A program made the position numbers and the translations under genes. This document shows positions 1 through 9,472 of a DNA stretch of 64,000 bases, in pieces (the first letter of the stretch is position 1; the number at the start of each line of letters is the position of its first letter). The notes beneath the pieces were generated by a model. The model was not told the origin of the DNA. It searched no databases and worked only from the letters and a program-made list of their open reading frames with translations. This DNA is from Aneurinibacillus uraniidurans (GTDB lineage: Bacteria > Bacillota > Bacilli > Aneurinibacillales > Aneurinibacillaceae), in the NCBI RefSeq assembly GCF_028471905.1, contig NZ_CP116902.1, forward strand, positions 2,640,501-2,704,500. Direction: 5' to 3'.

Positions 1-148
1 GCGTTACCATAAAATTAATCATGGCCGCATTTGTCTGCTCGGCAAGTGCGATAAAATCTCCTTCATTCTCCCGGTCTTCATCGTCGACAACAATAACCGG
101 CTTGCCCTGTTTCAAATCGCTAAGCGCCTCTTCAATTGTATGAAACAT
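1..148 (-). CDS. ribBA: 3,4-dihydroxy-2-butanone-4-phosphate synthase / GTP cyclohydrolase II, N-terminus (partial)
   Basis: Only the first 49 codons are in the window, and the gene runs off the left edge. The translation begins [17 protein letters not shown] and contains [10 protein letters not shown], the acidic metal- and substrate-binding signature of RibB, which makes 3,4-dihydroxy-2-butanone 4-phosphate from ribulose 5-phosphate for riboflavin synthesis. The start ATG at 148 follows a good AGAGGAGGAA ribosome binding site and lies 14 bases after the ribE stop. It is the third visible gene of the riboflavin operon. That it is the bifunctional RibBA form is inferred from the usual Bacillales operon, because the GTP cyclohydrolase half is outside the window. 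Confidence 0.92.
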   Translation of the reverse strand, partial: MFHTIEEALSDLKQGKPVIVVDDEDRENEGDFIALAEQTNAAMINFMVT

Positions 149-162
149 CCGCTGTTCCTCCT

Positions 163-813
163 CTATAGAAATCCATGCTCCGACAAGAAAGATTCCGTCA
201 GCGTGCTCTTCTTCTGCTTCTCTTCCCGGAAGGTCAAAAATCGCTCGATGTATTTGCCAATCATATCGCACTCCAGATTAACTGCACTTCCGGCCTGCTT
301 ATGCATCAGTACCGTTTGCGCAAGCGTATGCGGAATAACAGATACGGTAAACGTATCGTCCTTTACCGCCACAACCGTCAGGCTGATGCCATCAATGGCA
401 ACGGAGCCTTTCGGGATGATGTAGCGCAAAACCGCACTCGGTGCCTGAATCTCAAACAAAACGGCATTGCCATACGGCTTGCGGGATGCAATCGTGCCCG
501 TTCCGTCTACATGCCCGGATACAAAATGTCCACCAAACCGCTCACCTGCCGCAAGCGCCCGCTCCAGATTTACTGGATCACCCGGCGAAAGTTGACCAAG
601 TCCGGTACGCGCAAGCGTCTCTGGCATGACGTCAGCGGTGAATGTCTCCTGTGTATAGGATGTCACGGTCAGACATACACCGTTAACTGCAATGCTGTCA
701 CCTATTTTTACTCCCTTAAGTACGGTCTGCGCTCGAATCGCAAGCACCGCCGCTTCTGGTGCACGCCGAATACTCGCAAGCGCTCCAACTTCTTCAATTA
801 ATCCTGTAAACAT
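163..813 (-). CDS. ribE: riboflavin synthase alpha chain
   Basis: This is riboflavin synthase, which dismutates two 6,7-dimethyl-8-ribityllumazine molecules into riboflavin and the pyrimidinedione. The protein has two lumazine-binding repeats, the first opening with the family hallmark [10 protein letters not shown] and the second with [12 protein letters not shown] chose the ATG at 813 because it gives this canonical N-terminus and has AAGGAG just upstream; an in-frame ATG 15 bases earlier would add five unlikely residues. At 216 residues it is of normal length. It overlaps the end of ribD by 16 bases, which suggests translational coupling, and ribBA follows 14 bases later. Expression should be under the FMN riboswitch ahead of ribD. 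Confidence 0.95.
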   Translation of the reverse strand: MFTGLIEEVGALASIRRAPEAAVLAIRAQTVLKGVKIGDSIAVNGVCLTVTSYTQETFTADVMPETLARTGLGQLSPGDPVNLERALAAGERFGGHFVSGHVDGTGTIASRKPYGNAVLFEIQAPSAVLRYIIPKGSVAIDGISLTVVAVKDDTFTVSVIPHTLAQTVLMHKQAGSAVNLECDMIGKYIERFLTFREEKQKKSTLTESFLSEHGFL

Positions 814-1913
814 GGCCGCTCCTTCCACACCGGATACCCGGAGATTTTCAGATCAACTCCGACCGTCTCCATCTTGAGATCTGCCAGATCAATTGCATCT
901 GCCATCTGCTCCACTCCGATTCCGCCAAACGGTGTTGGGGCGAGATGGCCCGCCACAAGCTTCGGGGCTACATACGTGATCAGCTTGTCTACCGCACCTG
1001 CTGCCAGAAACGAAGCATTCACCTCGCTGCCGCCCTCGACTAGAAGCGAGGTAATTCCTTCTTCCCCAAGTATCCCAAGCATGGTTTCAATATGAACTCG
1101 CTGCGTCATCTTGGTCGAAAAAACGCGCACCCCCATCGATTCAAGCACCGTCCGCTTCGCCTGATCGGCACGGTCGGTCGTAAACACCCATACCGGCGCT
1201 TCCCCGTCTGTCAGCATCCGTGCCGTCTCCGGGATGCGAAGTGCTGTATCCAGTACAATTCGCACCGGATTCTGGCCTTTTTCCTCCGGCAGTCGAGTCG
1301 TCAACTGTGGATCATCCGCAATCACCGTGCCTACCCCGACAAGAATCGCATCATGCTCATGCCGCATCCGGTGTACATCCAGCCGCGCTGCCTCACCCGT
1401 AATCCAGCGACTGCTTCCGGTCTGTGTCGCTACTTTTCCATCGAGTGTCATCGCCGTCTTAATCGTCACAAACGGTCTTTTTTTCGTAATATACGTGAAA
1501 AACACTTCATTCAACTTCTTCGCCTCTTCCTCACACACACCGCAGGTTACGGAAATACCTGCTTCCCGCAGACGAGCCACTCCTCGACCTGCCACAAGTG
1601 GGTTCGGATCAGACGATGCAATCACGACAGATGCAACACCGCTCGCAATCAACGCATTCGCACACGGCGGGGTACGCCCGTGATGGCTGCACGGCTCCAA
1701 TGTTACATACGCAGTGGCCCCACGTGCCCGTTCTCCTGCCATACGGAGCGCTTGCACTTCCGCGTGCGCTTCTCCTGCCCGCAAATGTGCGCCCATCCCG
1801 ACAATTTCTCCATCACGGACAAGCACACAGCCGACAAGCGGGTTTGGACTTGTCTGTCCACGCGCCGCTTCCGCAAGCGTAAGCGCCAGCTTCATATACG
1901 TATCATGCCCCAT
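798..1913 (-). CDS. ribD: bifunctional pyrimidine deaminase/reductase RibD
   Basis: RibD carries out the second and third steps after GTP cyclohydrolase II: deamination of the pyrimidine and reduction of the ribosyl side chain. The N-terminal deaminase domain (residues 1-145) has the zinc site H50-A-E52 and C75/C84 in PCSHHGRTPPC, with E52 as proton shuttle. The C-terminal reductase domain starts near FVTIKTAMTLDGK at about residue 147. At 371 residues it is full length. It is the first gene of the rib operon. Its start lies about 27 bases downstream of an intrinsic terminator that is the output of the FMN riboswitch, so it should be shut off when FMN is plentiful. Confidence 0.95.
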   Translation of the reverse strand: MGHDTYMKLALTLAEAARGQTSPNPLVGCVLVRDGEIVGMGAHLRAGEAHAEVQALRMAGERARGATAYVTLEPCSHHGRTPPCANALIASGVASVVIASSDPNPLVAGRGVARLREAGISVTCGVCEEEAKKLNEVFFTYITKKRPFVTIKTAMTLDGKVATQTGSSRWITGEAARLDVHRMRHEHDAILVGVGTVIADDPQLTTRLPEEKGQNPVRIVLDTALRIPETARMLTDGEAPVWVFTTDRADQAKRTVLESMGVRVFSTKMTQRVHIETMLGILGEEGITSLLVEGGSEVNASFLAAGAVDKLITYVAPKLVAGHLAPTPFGGIGVEQMADAIDLADLKMETVGVDLKISGYPVWKERPCLQD

Positions 1914-1939
1914 CTGTCCCTCACCTCTTCTGTCAACAT

Positions 1940-1974
1940 AAAAAAGCCCTGAAGCGAATCACCGCTTTCAGGGC
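1940..1974 (-). terminator. intrinsic terminator of the FMN riboswitch
   Basis: On the minus strand a GCCCTGAAAGCG/CGCTTCAGGGC stem with one bulged base is followed by six T. It sits between the riboswitch aptamer and the ribD start, the position of the FMN-induced terminator in Bacillales rib leaders. Confidence 0.88.
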
Positions 1975-2111
1975 ATATTATCAGAAAAAAGATATATCGA
2001 TATTCAGGTAGCACAAATACACATGCTATCTCTTGCTCGTCCCCACGCCAAATAAACCTGTGCGCATGACATCAACAAAAAACAGCTGGTACTGTGCCCA
2101 ATACCAGATCG

Positions 2112-2252
2112 ATCCTTCTCCCATCCAGACTATACTGTCGGTCCCGGAATCACACCGGGTCAGCATTGGTTCAGACGAACCGCAGCTCACGGACTGAAGG
2201 GACAGATGCCCCTATCACCGCCGGTCGGGAATTTCACCCCGCCCCGAAGGAT
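2112..2252 (-). promoter_or_regulatory. FMN riboswitch (RFN element)
   Basis: The minus strand carries the RFN consensus blocks in order: ATCCTTCGGGGCGGGG, GTGAAATTCCCGACCGGCGG, a variable arm, and the closing GGATGGGAGAAGGAT that pairs with the first block. The aptamer spans about 141 nucleotides. It lies 3' of a sigma-A promoter and 5' of a terminator and ribD. By family knowledge, FMN binding favours the terminator and so represses riboflavin synthesis. Confidence 0.95.
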
Positions 2253-2275
2253 ATTACGTATGAAAATGTACGTTC

Positions 2276-2304
2276 AGTATAAAGCAAGAGATTGCGTCTG
2301 TCTA
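2276..2304 (-). promoter_or_regulatory. sigma-A promoter of the rib operon
   Basis: On the minus strand TAGACA and TATACT are separated by 17 bases. Transcription would start near 2,269, about 17 bases before the aptamer begins. Position and spacing agree with the rib leader. Confidence 0.75.
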
Positions 2305-2351
2305 CATTAAAAGTTAGAAAAGAATAATAACTTGTAAGAAAAAACAAAGAC

Positions 2352-2386
2352 TGTATTAGTTTTTATACGATAAAAACTAATACAGC
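2352..2386 (-). terminator. terminator after ppiB
   Basis: A perfect 16-bp inverted repeat (arms 2,352-2,367 and 2,371-2,386, loop of 3) is followed on the minus strand by TCTTTGTTTTTTC. It begins 12 bases after the ppiB stop. Confidence 0.82.
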
Positions 2387-2397
2387 CCTCTATAACA

Positions 2398-2835
2398 TTA
2401 CTCTTCGATTACTTTAACTTCTTTCATTGCGTCGCCTTGCTTGATCGCATCTACATAATCCATGCCTTCAACAATTTTACCGAATACAGTGTGAATGCCG
2501 TCAAGGTGTGGGAACGCATCATATGTGATGTAGAACTGACTTCCGCCTGTATCTTTACCAGCATGTGCCATAGCCAGAACGCCACGCTCATGCTTGTGCG
2601 GGTTGCCTGCTGTTTCACATTTGATTGTGTAGCCAGGGCCGCCTGTCCCTGTTCCTTGCGGGCATCCGCCCTGTGCTACGAAGCCCGGGATAACACGGTG
2701 GAATGTCAGACCGTTGTAGAAGCCTTCGTTTGCAAGTTTTTCAAAGTTAGCTACTGTACCCGGTGCTTCTCCATCGTGCAGAAGGATTTTTACCTGGCCG
2801 CCTTTTTCAAGATCAATAACAGCGTATTTACTCAT
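2398..2835 (-). CDS. ppiB: cyclophilin-type peptidyl-prolyl cis-trans isomerase
   Basis: This is a 145-residue cytoplasmic cyclophilin that speeds proline isomerisation during protein folding. It contains the conserved [13 protein letters not shown] segment with catalytic Arg47, the GTGGPGY segment, and a GGSQFYIT-type core strand. There is no signal peptide. The start has AAAGGGG upstream, somewhat far from the ATG. In B. subtilis ppiB neighbours lysA and the rib operon, so its position here next to rib is part of the conserved backbone; lysA has been moved about 30 kb away by inserted genes. Confidence 0.95.
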   Translation of the reverse strand: MSKYAVIDLEKGGQVKILLHDGEAPGTVANFEKLANEGFYNGLTFHRVIPGFVAQGGCPQGTGTGGPGYTIKCETAGNPHKHERGVLAMAHAGKDTGGSQFYITYDAFPHLDGIHTVFGKIVEGMDYVDAIKQGDAMKEVKVIEE

Positions 2836-2921
2836 ATGTAAGTACCCCTTTCAGTCAATCAAGTATGTATATGTTATACTCCTCGATTATACGCTATACA
2901 CAGCGAAAAAGAAAACGTCTG

Positions 2922-3299
2922 CTAGTCCTCTCCGACGAAAAACAAATGCGCCGGGCAGCGGCAATCAGAAGAACCGAATCTTCGCACCGGAATTTCTCCC
3001 TTTGCTTCTTCCATGAGCCGGGCAAACAGTTCGCATTCACCTTCCGCACCAGAATACGTCTGCACGTCGACAACGTCCATATACGGACGCACATAATCAA
3101 AATGCCAGCGCATCGTTTTCTCCATTCGCATATGCCGCTCTACCCTGGCTCGAATATTTCGTTTCGCACTTCCAACATATACGTACAATCCACGCACGAA
3201 CAGAAATGTCCCGAGCTTTCCAACCGTAATCTCTGTATCACTTGGCAAATACGCCTTAACATGATACAGCGTATGCTGTTCATCGATTCTCACATTCAT
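2922..3299 (-). CDS. GIY-YIG domain (DUF123) protein
   Basis: This small protein of about 125 residues belongs to the DUF123 branch of GIY-YIG nuclease-like proteins. The signature is LYVYVGSAKRNIRARVERHM, where GLYVYVGSA replaces GIY-YIG, and the conserved CRCPAHLFF segment near the end supplies Cys and His. I chose the ATG at 3,299 because AAGG precedes it at a workable distance; an ATG four codons upstream has its AAGGG too close. Cellular function is unknown for this family. It is a monocistronic gene between ppiB and a chemoreceptor. Confidence 0.8.
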   Translation of the reverse strand: MNVRIDEQHTLYHVKAYLPSDTEITVGKLGTFLFVRGLYVYVGSAKRNIRARVERHMRMEKTMRWHFDYVRPYMDVVDVQTYSGAEGECELFARLMEEAKGEIPVRRFGSSDCRCPAHLFFVGED

Positions 3300-3458
3300 T
3301 TTCCTTACCATCCCTTGCCTAATATCATGAAAATATTACATAAAATTAACTGTAAATACATATGAAAATCCCTACTTAATCATTAAGATAGTAACTGTTA
3401 TCATGAGCCCAATTTGCCTATGTGTTACTGTTATTATACTAGAGGAGTGTACGTAAGG

Positions 3459-5138
3459 ATGAAAATCAGGACAAAGCTTATTTTGGGAATTAGCATGCTG
3501 TTTATTTTCAGCGTGAGTATGGGGATTCTTGCGGTTATAGAGAACGAAAAAACGCAAGTCTCGTATAACAATGTTTTAAAAAACAGAGAAGATGTACGGT
3601 ATTACTTGAAAAATATCCAATATAGAATTGTAGGGATTTCTAATGATGAAAGGGCGTATTTGCTTACAGGAGACAGCCAGTTCAAAGATGAGACCGAAAA
3701 AAAGATAGCGGATATCAAAGAATATCTATCCATTATTAAAGGACGAGAGTTAAGCTCGGATGAACGTGAAGCCATCGGGAATCTGGAGAACGGTATCCAT
3801 GCCTTTCTAGAAGTAAGTACTGTAGTTAAAAACACGTATGAAAAAGATAAACATAAAGCCCTTCAACTTCATCTTACCGATGAGCGAGATGTGCGAAAGA
3901 AAACGATGGATCCGACTATTAACAAAGCGGTGGAATTAATAGACAAGCATACTGCTATGGATTTAGACAAAATAAATAAAAGTAATTTTGTAGCGAATAC
4001 CATTTTACGGACTCTTGTTCCTGCATCCGTAATTTTTGGTTTGATTGTGATGGTTCTTTTACTACGTTCCATTAAACCTCTCGAATTGTTACAAAATGAA
4101 TTTAAAACGATCGCCAATGGAGACTTAACGCAACCTCTTGAAATAAAATCAAAAGACGAAATTGGCGAATTATCCAGTTCAGTCAATGTGATGATTGAAA
4201 ATTTGCGTTCTACCATTTCAACCATTAGCGACTCCTCTCATCAAGTATCAACCGCTGCAGAGGAGCTGCTAGCAAGTTCTGAACACACCCATCGGGCAAC
4301 CGAACATATTACGGTAACAATTGAGGAATTAGCATTAGGTACGGATAAACAGGTACAAAGTGTGGAAGAAACATCTCAAATCGTCGACGAGATGTCTAGT
4401 CGTGTGCAACAAATTTCGATTCGCACCCAAGATGTTTCTACTACCGCCACCCATGCTCTCGAAAAAGCTATGGAAGGAAATCAGGCGATCCAAACGACGG
4501 TTGAACAAATGAATTCCATAAGCGAAACGGTCGAAGGTTTTACACAAAAGATCAAGGAATTGGGCGAACGTTCGAATGAAATCGGGGAAATTGTCGAGGT
4601 AATCACAAGTATCGCAGCTCAAACAAACCTGCTCGCCTTAAATGCAGCAATTGAAGCAGCACGAGCGGGAGAGCAGGGAAAAGGATTTGCGATAGTCGCG
4701 GATGAAGTTCGGAAATTAGCAGAACAATCCGCTCAATCTGCTGAACAGATTGCCAGGTTAATTACAGGCATTCAGGTAGATACAAACGCAGCAGTTATAT
4801 CTACGGAAAATGTAACAAAAGAAGTGGAAGAAGGAATTCATGTTGTCCATGTAACCGGGGAGTATTTCAAGCAAATCGAAAATAAAATTGACCAGGTTGC
4901 CAATCAGATTAAAGAGGTTTCAGATTCAGTTCATCAAATATCGTTCGGTACCGATCAGGTTGTTCATTCCATAAATACGGTTACGGGAGTGGCAGAGGTA
5001 GCAGCTTCAAGAACACAAAGTGTGTCTGCCGCTACTGAGGAACAATTTGCCTCGATAGATGGTATTATTTCAGCCGCCACGTCTCTTTCTAAGATGTCGG
5101 AAAATTTACAGACGTTGATTGAGCGGTTTAAAGTTTAA
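3459..5138 (+). CDS. methyl-accepting chemotaxis protein
   Basis: This is a transmembrane chemoreceptor of about 559 residues. An N-terminal membrane helix ([18 protein letters not shown]) is followed by an extracellular helical domain of about 160 residues, a second membrane helix ([17 protein letters not shown]), a HAMP linker, and the cytoplasmic signalling hairpin with the tip [20 protein letters not shown] that contacts CheW and CheA. The start at 3,459 follows GAGGAGTG and gives the usual MKIRTKL start; the reading frame continues upstream without a sensible N-terminus. The ligand is unknown. The four-helix-like sensor resembles 4HB/CHASE3-type sensors. No chemotaxis genes adjoin it, so it is an orphan receptor. 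Confidence 0.92.
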   Translation: MKIRTKLILGISMLFIFSVSMGILAVIENEKTQVSYNNVLKNREDVRYYLKNIQYRIVGISNDERAYLLTGDSQFKDETEKKIADIKEYLSIIKGRELSSDEREAIGNLENGIHAFLEVSTVVKNTYEKDKHKALQLHLTDERDVRKKTMDPTINKAVELIDKHTAMDLDKINKSNFVANTILRTLVPASVIFGLIVMVLLLRSIKPLELLQNEFKTIANGDLTQPLEIKSKDEIGELSSSVNVMIENLRSTISTISDSSHQVSTAAEELLASSEHTHRATEHITVTIEELALGTDKQVQSVEETSQIVDEMSSRVQQISIRTQDVSTTATHALEKAMEGNQAIQTTVEQMNSISETVEGFTQKIKELGERSNEIGEIVEVITSIAAQTNLLALNAAIEAARAGEQGKGFAIVADEVRKLAEQSAQSAEQIARLITGIQVDTNAAVISTENVTKEVEEGIHVVHVTGEYFKQIENKIDQVANQIKEVSDSVHQISFGTDQVVHSINTVTGVAEVAASRTQSVSAATEEQFASIDGIISAATSLSKMSENLQTLIERFKV

Positions 5139-5151
5139 TAACAAATAGCAT

Positions 5152-5175
5152 AGCGCCGGATTTACCTCCGGCGCT
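5152..5175. terminator. GC-rich hairpin between convergent genes
   Basis: AGCGCCGGA and TCCGGCGCT form a 9-bp stem in the gap between the chemoreceptor and the convergent anti-sigma gene. Neither side has a clean T run, so termination is plausible but not certain. Confidence 0.5.
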
Positions 5176-5199
5176 TACACCGCTTCCCCTAGAACCAGA

Positions 5200-6273
5200 C
5201 TATTTTTTCTCAGTAAGCGGAACAGTAATAAAGGTCGACTGACGCGATTTTTCATCCGCTTTACTCCCTGAACCTAGCTGGTGAGGAATCAGCGCTTCAA
5301 TTGTAATCTGCTTCGGAATGTCTTGCATGGCAGCAAATTTTAATGTATCTGTGATCGTGACCATGCCATTACCTTCATCTTTCGGTGCACTTCCCGAGCT
5401 CGGCCCTCCTGACATCCGTTTCATGTGTTCATCATAGCCGATGTAGTAGAAATCATTCATCTTCTCTTTTGACACGGTCCGCTTGACAATGACCTGCGTT
5501 GTTGCCGGTGAAAACGTCACCCTTTCTACCGTATACGTCATGCCGTTCCATTTCTTTGTTACCATAGGCCGGAATGTCGTACTCGCCTTTGCCGTTTTTT
5601 CCATCGAGATCGGCAGGATAAATTTCCAATTTCCTGCGACACCATGAATTGCTTCTACATCAAGCTGCAACGTGAAGTTCTCCAGCGACTTTTCTTCTAT
5701 CTCAAAATTGAGGTCAATCTTTCCCACATATTCTCCGTTATCACGCGCTACTTCCTTCGCATCGCCGATCCACTGGATTTGGTCGGTTTCCTTCACACCA
5801 ATCTTCCATTGCAAGGGCATCAGATCGCTGCTTACTTTAAGCGGTTGATTGTTCTGCGGCTTTAGCTTGTAGCCAATCGCCAGCCGTGAACCGTCATAGA
5901 ACACATCCGTTATCGTCATCTCAACGCCTTTATCAGTCGCTATTTTTTGCGGCTGGGATGTCAAACCACGCTCACTCATGTCTTTCAGCACTGGATCTCC
6001 AGTCTTTTCAAATACCGAACCAATCAGAGGAACCTCACGGAGAACTTGAGCCATTGCCGGAGAAACGAATCCAGACCCGATCACACATAGCGTCGTAACC
6101 GCGACCGCCCCTGCTACGTACGGCCAACGGGGACTTTTGCGTGGCGGAATCGCAGCTGGGAGTTCCGGAAGATTGTTTAATGCGTCCGCAAGTCCCTTAC
6201 TGAAAAAATCTGGCACTTCTGTTTTTTCCCGTCCCAATCGGCTCAGCATCTCGTCCATTTTCTTCTCATTCAT
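5200..6273 (-). CDS. DUF4179 membrane protein, probable anti-sigma factor
   Basis: The 357-residue protein has a cytoplasmic N-terminus of about 48 residues, one membrane helix (YVAGAVAVTTLCVIGSGFV, about residues 52-70), and a long extracytoplasmic region. The order matches DUF4179 followed by a DUF5643-like C-terminus. It overlaps the preceding ECF sigma gene by 8 bases, so the two are co-translated. By context it should hold the sigma factor at the membrane and release it on an envelope signal. There is no direct sign of the trigger. A role as a sporulation or envelope protein outside sigma control cannot be excluded. Confidence 0.75.
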   Translation of the reverse strand: MNEKKMDEMLSRLGREKTEVPDFFSKGLADALNNLPELPAAIPPRKSPRWPYVAGAVAVTTLCVIGSGFVSPAMAQVLREVPLIGSVFEKTGDPVLKDMSERGLTSQPQKIATDKGVEMTITDVFYDGSRLAIGYKLKPQNNQPLKVSSDLMPLQWKIGVKETDQIQWIGDAKEVARDNGEYVGKIDLNFEIEEKSLENFTLQLDVEAIHGVAGNWKFILPISMEKTAKASTTFRPMVTKKWNGMTYTVERVTFSPATTQVIVKRTVSKEKMNDFYYIGYDEHMKRMSGGPSSGSAPKDEGNGMVTITDTLKFAAMQDIPKQITIEALIPHQLGSGSKADEKSRQSTFITVPLTEKK

Positions 6274-6805
6274 GGCACAATCTCCCTTCCTTTTTCTCCA
6301 CCGTGTACGATACAGCTAATTTCGTCCGCGCCCTCGTTAGTCGAGACTTTACCGTTCCTTCCGGTATTTCCAGCAGGCGAGCCATTTCTTTTACCGATAA
6401 GTCTTCGAAATAATACAGCATAATGACGATCCGTAAATCATCTTCAAGTGCCTGAACAGCATCCTGTAGCGCCATATCTCCTTCAAATGTTGAGCAGGCC
6501 TGCTGCTCTATAATTTCCTCCATCGGAATCACCCGTTTTTTCTGTCGAATAATGCGCTGACATTCATTCATGACAATCCGTATGAGCCACGTTTTAAAAA
6601 ACTTCGGCTCACGTACGCTCCGGATTGATGCGTACGCTTTCATTACAGCCTCCTGCGCGGCATCTAAGCATTCTGTATCGGACTTTAAAATTGAACGGGC
6701 GATTTTATAGATGCTCGTTTCACACTGCTTAATTAAACGTACGAACGCTTCCCGGTCACCCTGCTGTGCCTGGATGACATTGTATTCGTAGAAATCAGTG
6801 TCCAC
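6266..6805 (-). CDS. ECF-family RNA polymerase sigma factor
   Basis: At 179 residues this is a typical two-domain ECF sigma. Region 2 (about residues 20-90) includes the acidic DAAQEAVMKAYASI segment and FKTWLIRIVMNEC, and region 4 (about 110-165) has the helix-turn-helix LSVKEMARLLEIPEGTVKSRLTRAR. The start is GTG at 6,805 behind AAGGAGGGAC. It is directly followed by, and overlaps, the DUF4179 membrane protein, the usual sigma/anti-sigma layout. Such pairs usually autoregulate, but I could not identify a clear cognate promoter upstream. The regulon is unknown. Confidence 0.93.
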   Translation of the reverse strand: MDTDFYEYNVIQAQQGDREAFVRLIKQCETSIYKIARSILKSDTECLDAAQEAVMKAYASIRSVREPKFFKTWLIRIVMNECQRIIRQKKRVIPMEEIIEQQACSTFEGDMALQDAVQALEDDLRIVIMLYYFEDLSVKEMARLLEIPEGTVKSRLTRARTKLAVSYTVEKKEGRLCHE

Positions 6806-6872
6806 TCGTTGTCCCTCCTTTTTCGTCTCTATGTATTAGATCATCTGGAATGGTATTTGGACCATACGAATG

Positions 6873-6902
6873 AAAAAAAGAGCAGATCATTCTCCTGCTC
6901 TT
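6873..6902 (-). terminator. terminator after secF
   Basis: On the minus strand AGAGCAG and CTGCTCT form a stem with a 9-base loop, followed by seven T. It ends secDF transcription just upstream of the ECF sigma gene. Confidence 0.85.
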
Positions 6903-6917
6903 GTGATGTGCTTATCC

Positions 6918-7823
6918 TTACATACATTTTCTTTTAAAATCATACCCTCTCCACGATACCCAGATCTGGCTAGCAATGAAGATAGAAGAGTACGCACCGA
7001 ATGTCAACCCGATAATCAACGCAAGTGTAAAATTGCGAATGCTTTCACCGCCAAAAATATAAAGCGCAAGCGAACAAATGAGTACCGTCAACACCGTATT
7101 GATCGAACGGGCTAGCGTCTGACCGATACTGTAATTCACGACATGCTCAACATCTTGCACCGTTTTCACTTTCACCCGTTTCAAGTTATCCCGAATGCGG
7201 TCAAAAATAATAATATTATCGTGAATGGAGTACCCAACAATCGTTAAAATCGCAGCGATAAACGGTAAATCCACCTCAATCTGAAACAGACTGAACAGCG
7301 TGATCACCAGAAACACGTTGTGCAATAGCGCAGCAATAGACGAAAGTGCAAACCGAAATTCGAAGCGAATTGTCGTATAGATCACAATCCCAACCGATGC
7401 AATGAGTATCGAGTACAGCGCCGAACGCGCGAGTTCGCGACTGATCATCGGATTGACCATACTTTCCTGCACGTCTACGTGATTGCCGTATGCCGCCTGC
7501 ACCGCTTTCGTTAACGCGGCTACCTGATCTTTATGAAGCGGCTCGGGAAATTGAAGCACTGCCATGTCGTTCTTACTTCCCGCGGTTGTAATACTTCCCG
7601 GCTTCAAGCCTATTTTTTCTACCGTTTGTTTCACATCGTCCTCATTGAACACTTTTCCGATCTGAACTTGAATCCTTGTCCCGCTCTTAAAATCAATTCC
7701 TAGATTTAGATTCATCGTACAGAGAGAAATAATCCCTGCAACAATCAAAAATGCGGAAAGGATAAAATATTTTTTTCGATGCGTAACAAAGTCAAATCGA
7801 TAATCCGTACATTTATCACTCAT
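6918..7823 (-). CDS. secF: protein translocase subunit SecF
   Basis: SecF works with SecD beside SecYEG and uses the proton gradient to help pull secreted proteins out. The protein has an N-terminal membrane helix, the conserved LGIDFKSGTRIQVQI segment at the start of the periplasmic domain, and five further helices including the GYSIHDNIIIFDRIRDN signature of the RND fold. I chose the ATG at 7,823, which overlaps the secD stop (CATGAGTGA), giving about 301 residues; in-frame starts farther up lie inside secD. The genes are separate here, as in many bacteria, whereas B. subtilis has a fused SecDF. Confidence 0.94.
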   Translation of the reverse strand: MSDKCTDYRFDFVTHRKKYFILSAFLIVAGIISLCTMNLNLGIDFKSGTRIQVQIGKVFNEDDVKQTVEKIGLKPGSITTAGSKNDMAVLQFPEPLHKDQVAALTKAVQAAYGNHVDVQESMVNPMISRELARSALYSILIASVGIVIYTTIRFEFRFALSSIAALLHNVFLVITLFSLFQIEVDLPFIAAILTIVGYSIHDNIIIFDRIRDNLKRVKVKTVQDVEHVVNYSIGQTLARSINTVLTVLICSLALYIFGGESIRNFTLALIIGLTFGAYSSIFIASQIWVSWRGYDFKRKCM

Positions 7824-9051
7824 GCTGATCACGCCCCCTCGCCCCGTAATACACCGGTTTATTAAATGCGTTGGAGCGAACAGCAAGGCTCAGTAAAAAA
7901 CGTGAACCTGCAACCGCTGTAAGCAGACTTACCACAATGCTTAAGATAAGCGTTACCGCAAATCCTCGGATGGCACTCGAACCGAAGTAGAACAAAACAA
8001 GCGCACCAATTACACTGGTCACATTCGCATCAAGAATCGTGCGCAAGGAGCGTTTGGAACCAGCCCGCAGCGCGGACAGATACGATTTTCCAGAGTACAA
8101 CTCCTCTTTCATACGCTCGTACATAATAATGTTCGCATCCACCGCCATCCCGATCCCGAGCACGAACGCCGCAATTCCCGGCAATGTTAATGTGGCCCCC
8201 ATGAGATTCTGAAGCAGTATGAGCAAATAAATATAGGCCACCAGCGTAATACAGGCGATCACACCAGGCATGCGATAATACACCATCATAAATACAAACA
8301 CCAGGAGCGTGCCGATCATCCCTGCTTTCACTCCGCTCTGCAGCGCTTCCTGTCCGAGCTTGGCTCCTACACTTGTAGAAAATACTTCTTTCATTTTCAC
8401 CGGAAGTACGCCCGCATTTAAAATCGCGGCCAGCTCTTTTGCTTTCTGAATGTCCTCTTGTCCATCAATTCGAGCAAGACCGTTCGGAATGATTTCTTTG
8501 ATGATTGCGGTCGTAATAGGTTGATCATCAAGAAAGATCGCCATCGGCTGTCCGACATATTTCTGTGTGACATCCGCAAACTTTTTCGCATCTTTAAACT
8601 GAAGCGTAACAACCGCCTGCTGAGTTTGTGAGTCCAACACGCCCTGTGCCCCGCTCTCGGCAAGGTCACGCCCTTCCATCAGCACATTCCCCTGCATGTC
8701 CCGAAATGTTAAATGTGCGGGCTTCCCGATCAGATTCCGTGCTCGCTCTTGATCTGTAACCCCCGCTAACTGCACACGAATGCGATTATCTCCCTCAACC
8801 TGGATACTAGGCTCCGCCATCCCAAGCGCATTCACCCGTTTATCCAATGCTTTTTCTGTATCACTCAGCAGTTGCTTCGTTACGTTTTGCTTGGCGTCTA
8901 ATGGCGATACTTCATATAAAATTTCGAAGCCGCCACGTAAGTCTAATCCAAGTGTTGTCTGCTTCGCAATTTTTGTCCCGGTCATAACGACGAGTATTAC
9001 TACCATCAAAACAATCAGACATAAAGCACCAAGCTTCCCCCATTTTATCAT
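7816..9051 (-). CDS. secD: protein translocase subunit SecD
   Basis: This 411-residue protein is the first half of the SecDF motor. It has an N-terminal membrane helix, the LGLDLRGGFEILYEV motif, the external P1-type region (ITDQERAR-like VTDQERARNLIG), and five C-terminal helices with GMAVDANIIMYERMKEEL, which carries the conserved Asp of the proton path. The start follows TAGGAGGAAAC. secF overlaps its end by 8 bases. In comparison with Gram-negative SecD, the external domain is short, as usual in Firmicutes. Confidence 0.95.
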   Translation of the reverse strand: MIKWGKLGALCLIVLMVVILVVMTGTKIAKQTTLGLDLRGGFEILYEVSPLDAKQNVTKQLLSDTEKALDKRVNALGMAEPSIQVEGDNRIRVQLAGVTDQERARNLIGKPAHLTFRDMQGNVLMEGRDLAESGAQGVLDSQTQQAVVTLQFKDAKKFADVTQKYVGQPMAIFLDDQPITTAIIKEIIPNGLARIDGQEDIQKAKELAAILNAGVLPVKMKEVFSTSVGAKLGQEALQSGVKAGMIGTLLVFVFMMVYYRMPGVIACITLVAYIYLLILLQNLMGATLTLPGIAAFVLGIGMAVDANIIMYERMKEELYSGKSYLSALRAGSKRSLRTILDANVTSVIGALVLFYFGSSAIRGFAVTLILSIVVSLLTAVAGSRFLLSLAVRSNAFNKPVYYGARGRDQHE

Positions 9052-9112
9052 GCTAGTTTCCTCCTACGATCCTCATGCTCCCCCCTTCGTGAACATTACA
9101 TATGTACATTCT

Positions 9113-9304
9113 TTAATGCTGAAACGGCAGTCCCCCATCCTTAAACGCAGTTCGATTATTACGGGAAGGGAGAACAGCCGTGCTTTTCGTAACAGTCGGC
9201 TGCTCCATCGTAATCGTCTGAACGTTTGGTGGTACAACAGGAACTTCGTATAACGCTAAGGTAAGAGCCATAATCGAGATAATTTGGCTTAACCGTTCTT
9301 TCAT
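9113..9304 (-). CDS. small hypothetical protein with hydrophobic N-terminus
   Basis: This 63-residue ORF has a good GAGGCG site four bases before its ATG. It has a basic start (MKER), a short hydrophobic stretch (IISIMALTLAL), and a polar tail rich in Thr, Pro and Arg. I do not recognise it. It lies between secD (same strand, 61 bases downstream) and a divergent HTH-TPR regulator. The shape, with a short export-like N-terminus and a polar C-terminus, resembles secreted signalling pre-peptides of the Phr, PapR or SHP kind, and the divergent neighbour would be the matching receptor type, but this is only inference. It might equally be a small SecDF-linked membrane peptide or non-coding. Confidence 0.5.
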   Translation of the reverse strand: MKERLSQIISIMALTLALYEVPVVPPNVQTITMEQPTVTKSTAVLPSRNNRTAFKDGGLPFQH

Positions 9305-9359
9305 TTTGCGCCTCGTTTCTATTCATTACGAATCTGTAGTAATCGTACTACAACACAAA

Positions 9360-9371
9360 AATACATGTATT
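9360..9371. promoter_or_regulatory. palindrome AATACATGTATT between divergent genes
   Basis: A 12-base perfect palindrome lies in the 168-base gap between the small ORF and the regulator, with looser outer symmetry (ACTACAACA on the left, TGTTAGTAG on the right). It is a candidate operator for the adjacent HTH regulator. AT-rich palindromes of this size also occur by chance. Confidence 0.4.
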
Positions 9372-9472
9372 GTTAGTAGAGGATGATAAAGGTAATAGAT
9401 AGCATTATTATAATGCAGAAACGACACCTTTCGTATAAAATTATGAGAATACTCATATTGCGAGGTAAAGAT

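Noticed and set aside
2094-2282. A plus-strand ORF over the FMN riboswitch.
   Set aside because: It lies antisense to the aptamer and its apparent codons are dictated by the RNA consensus.
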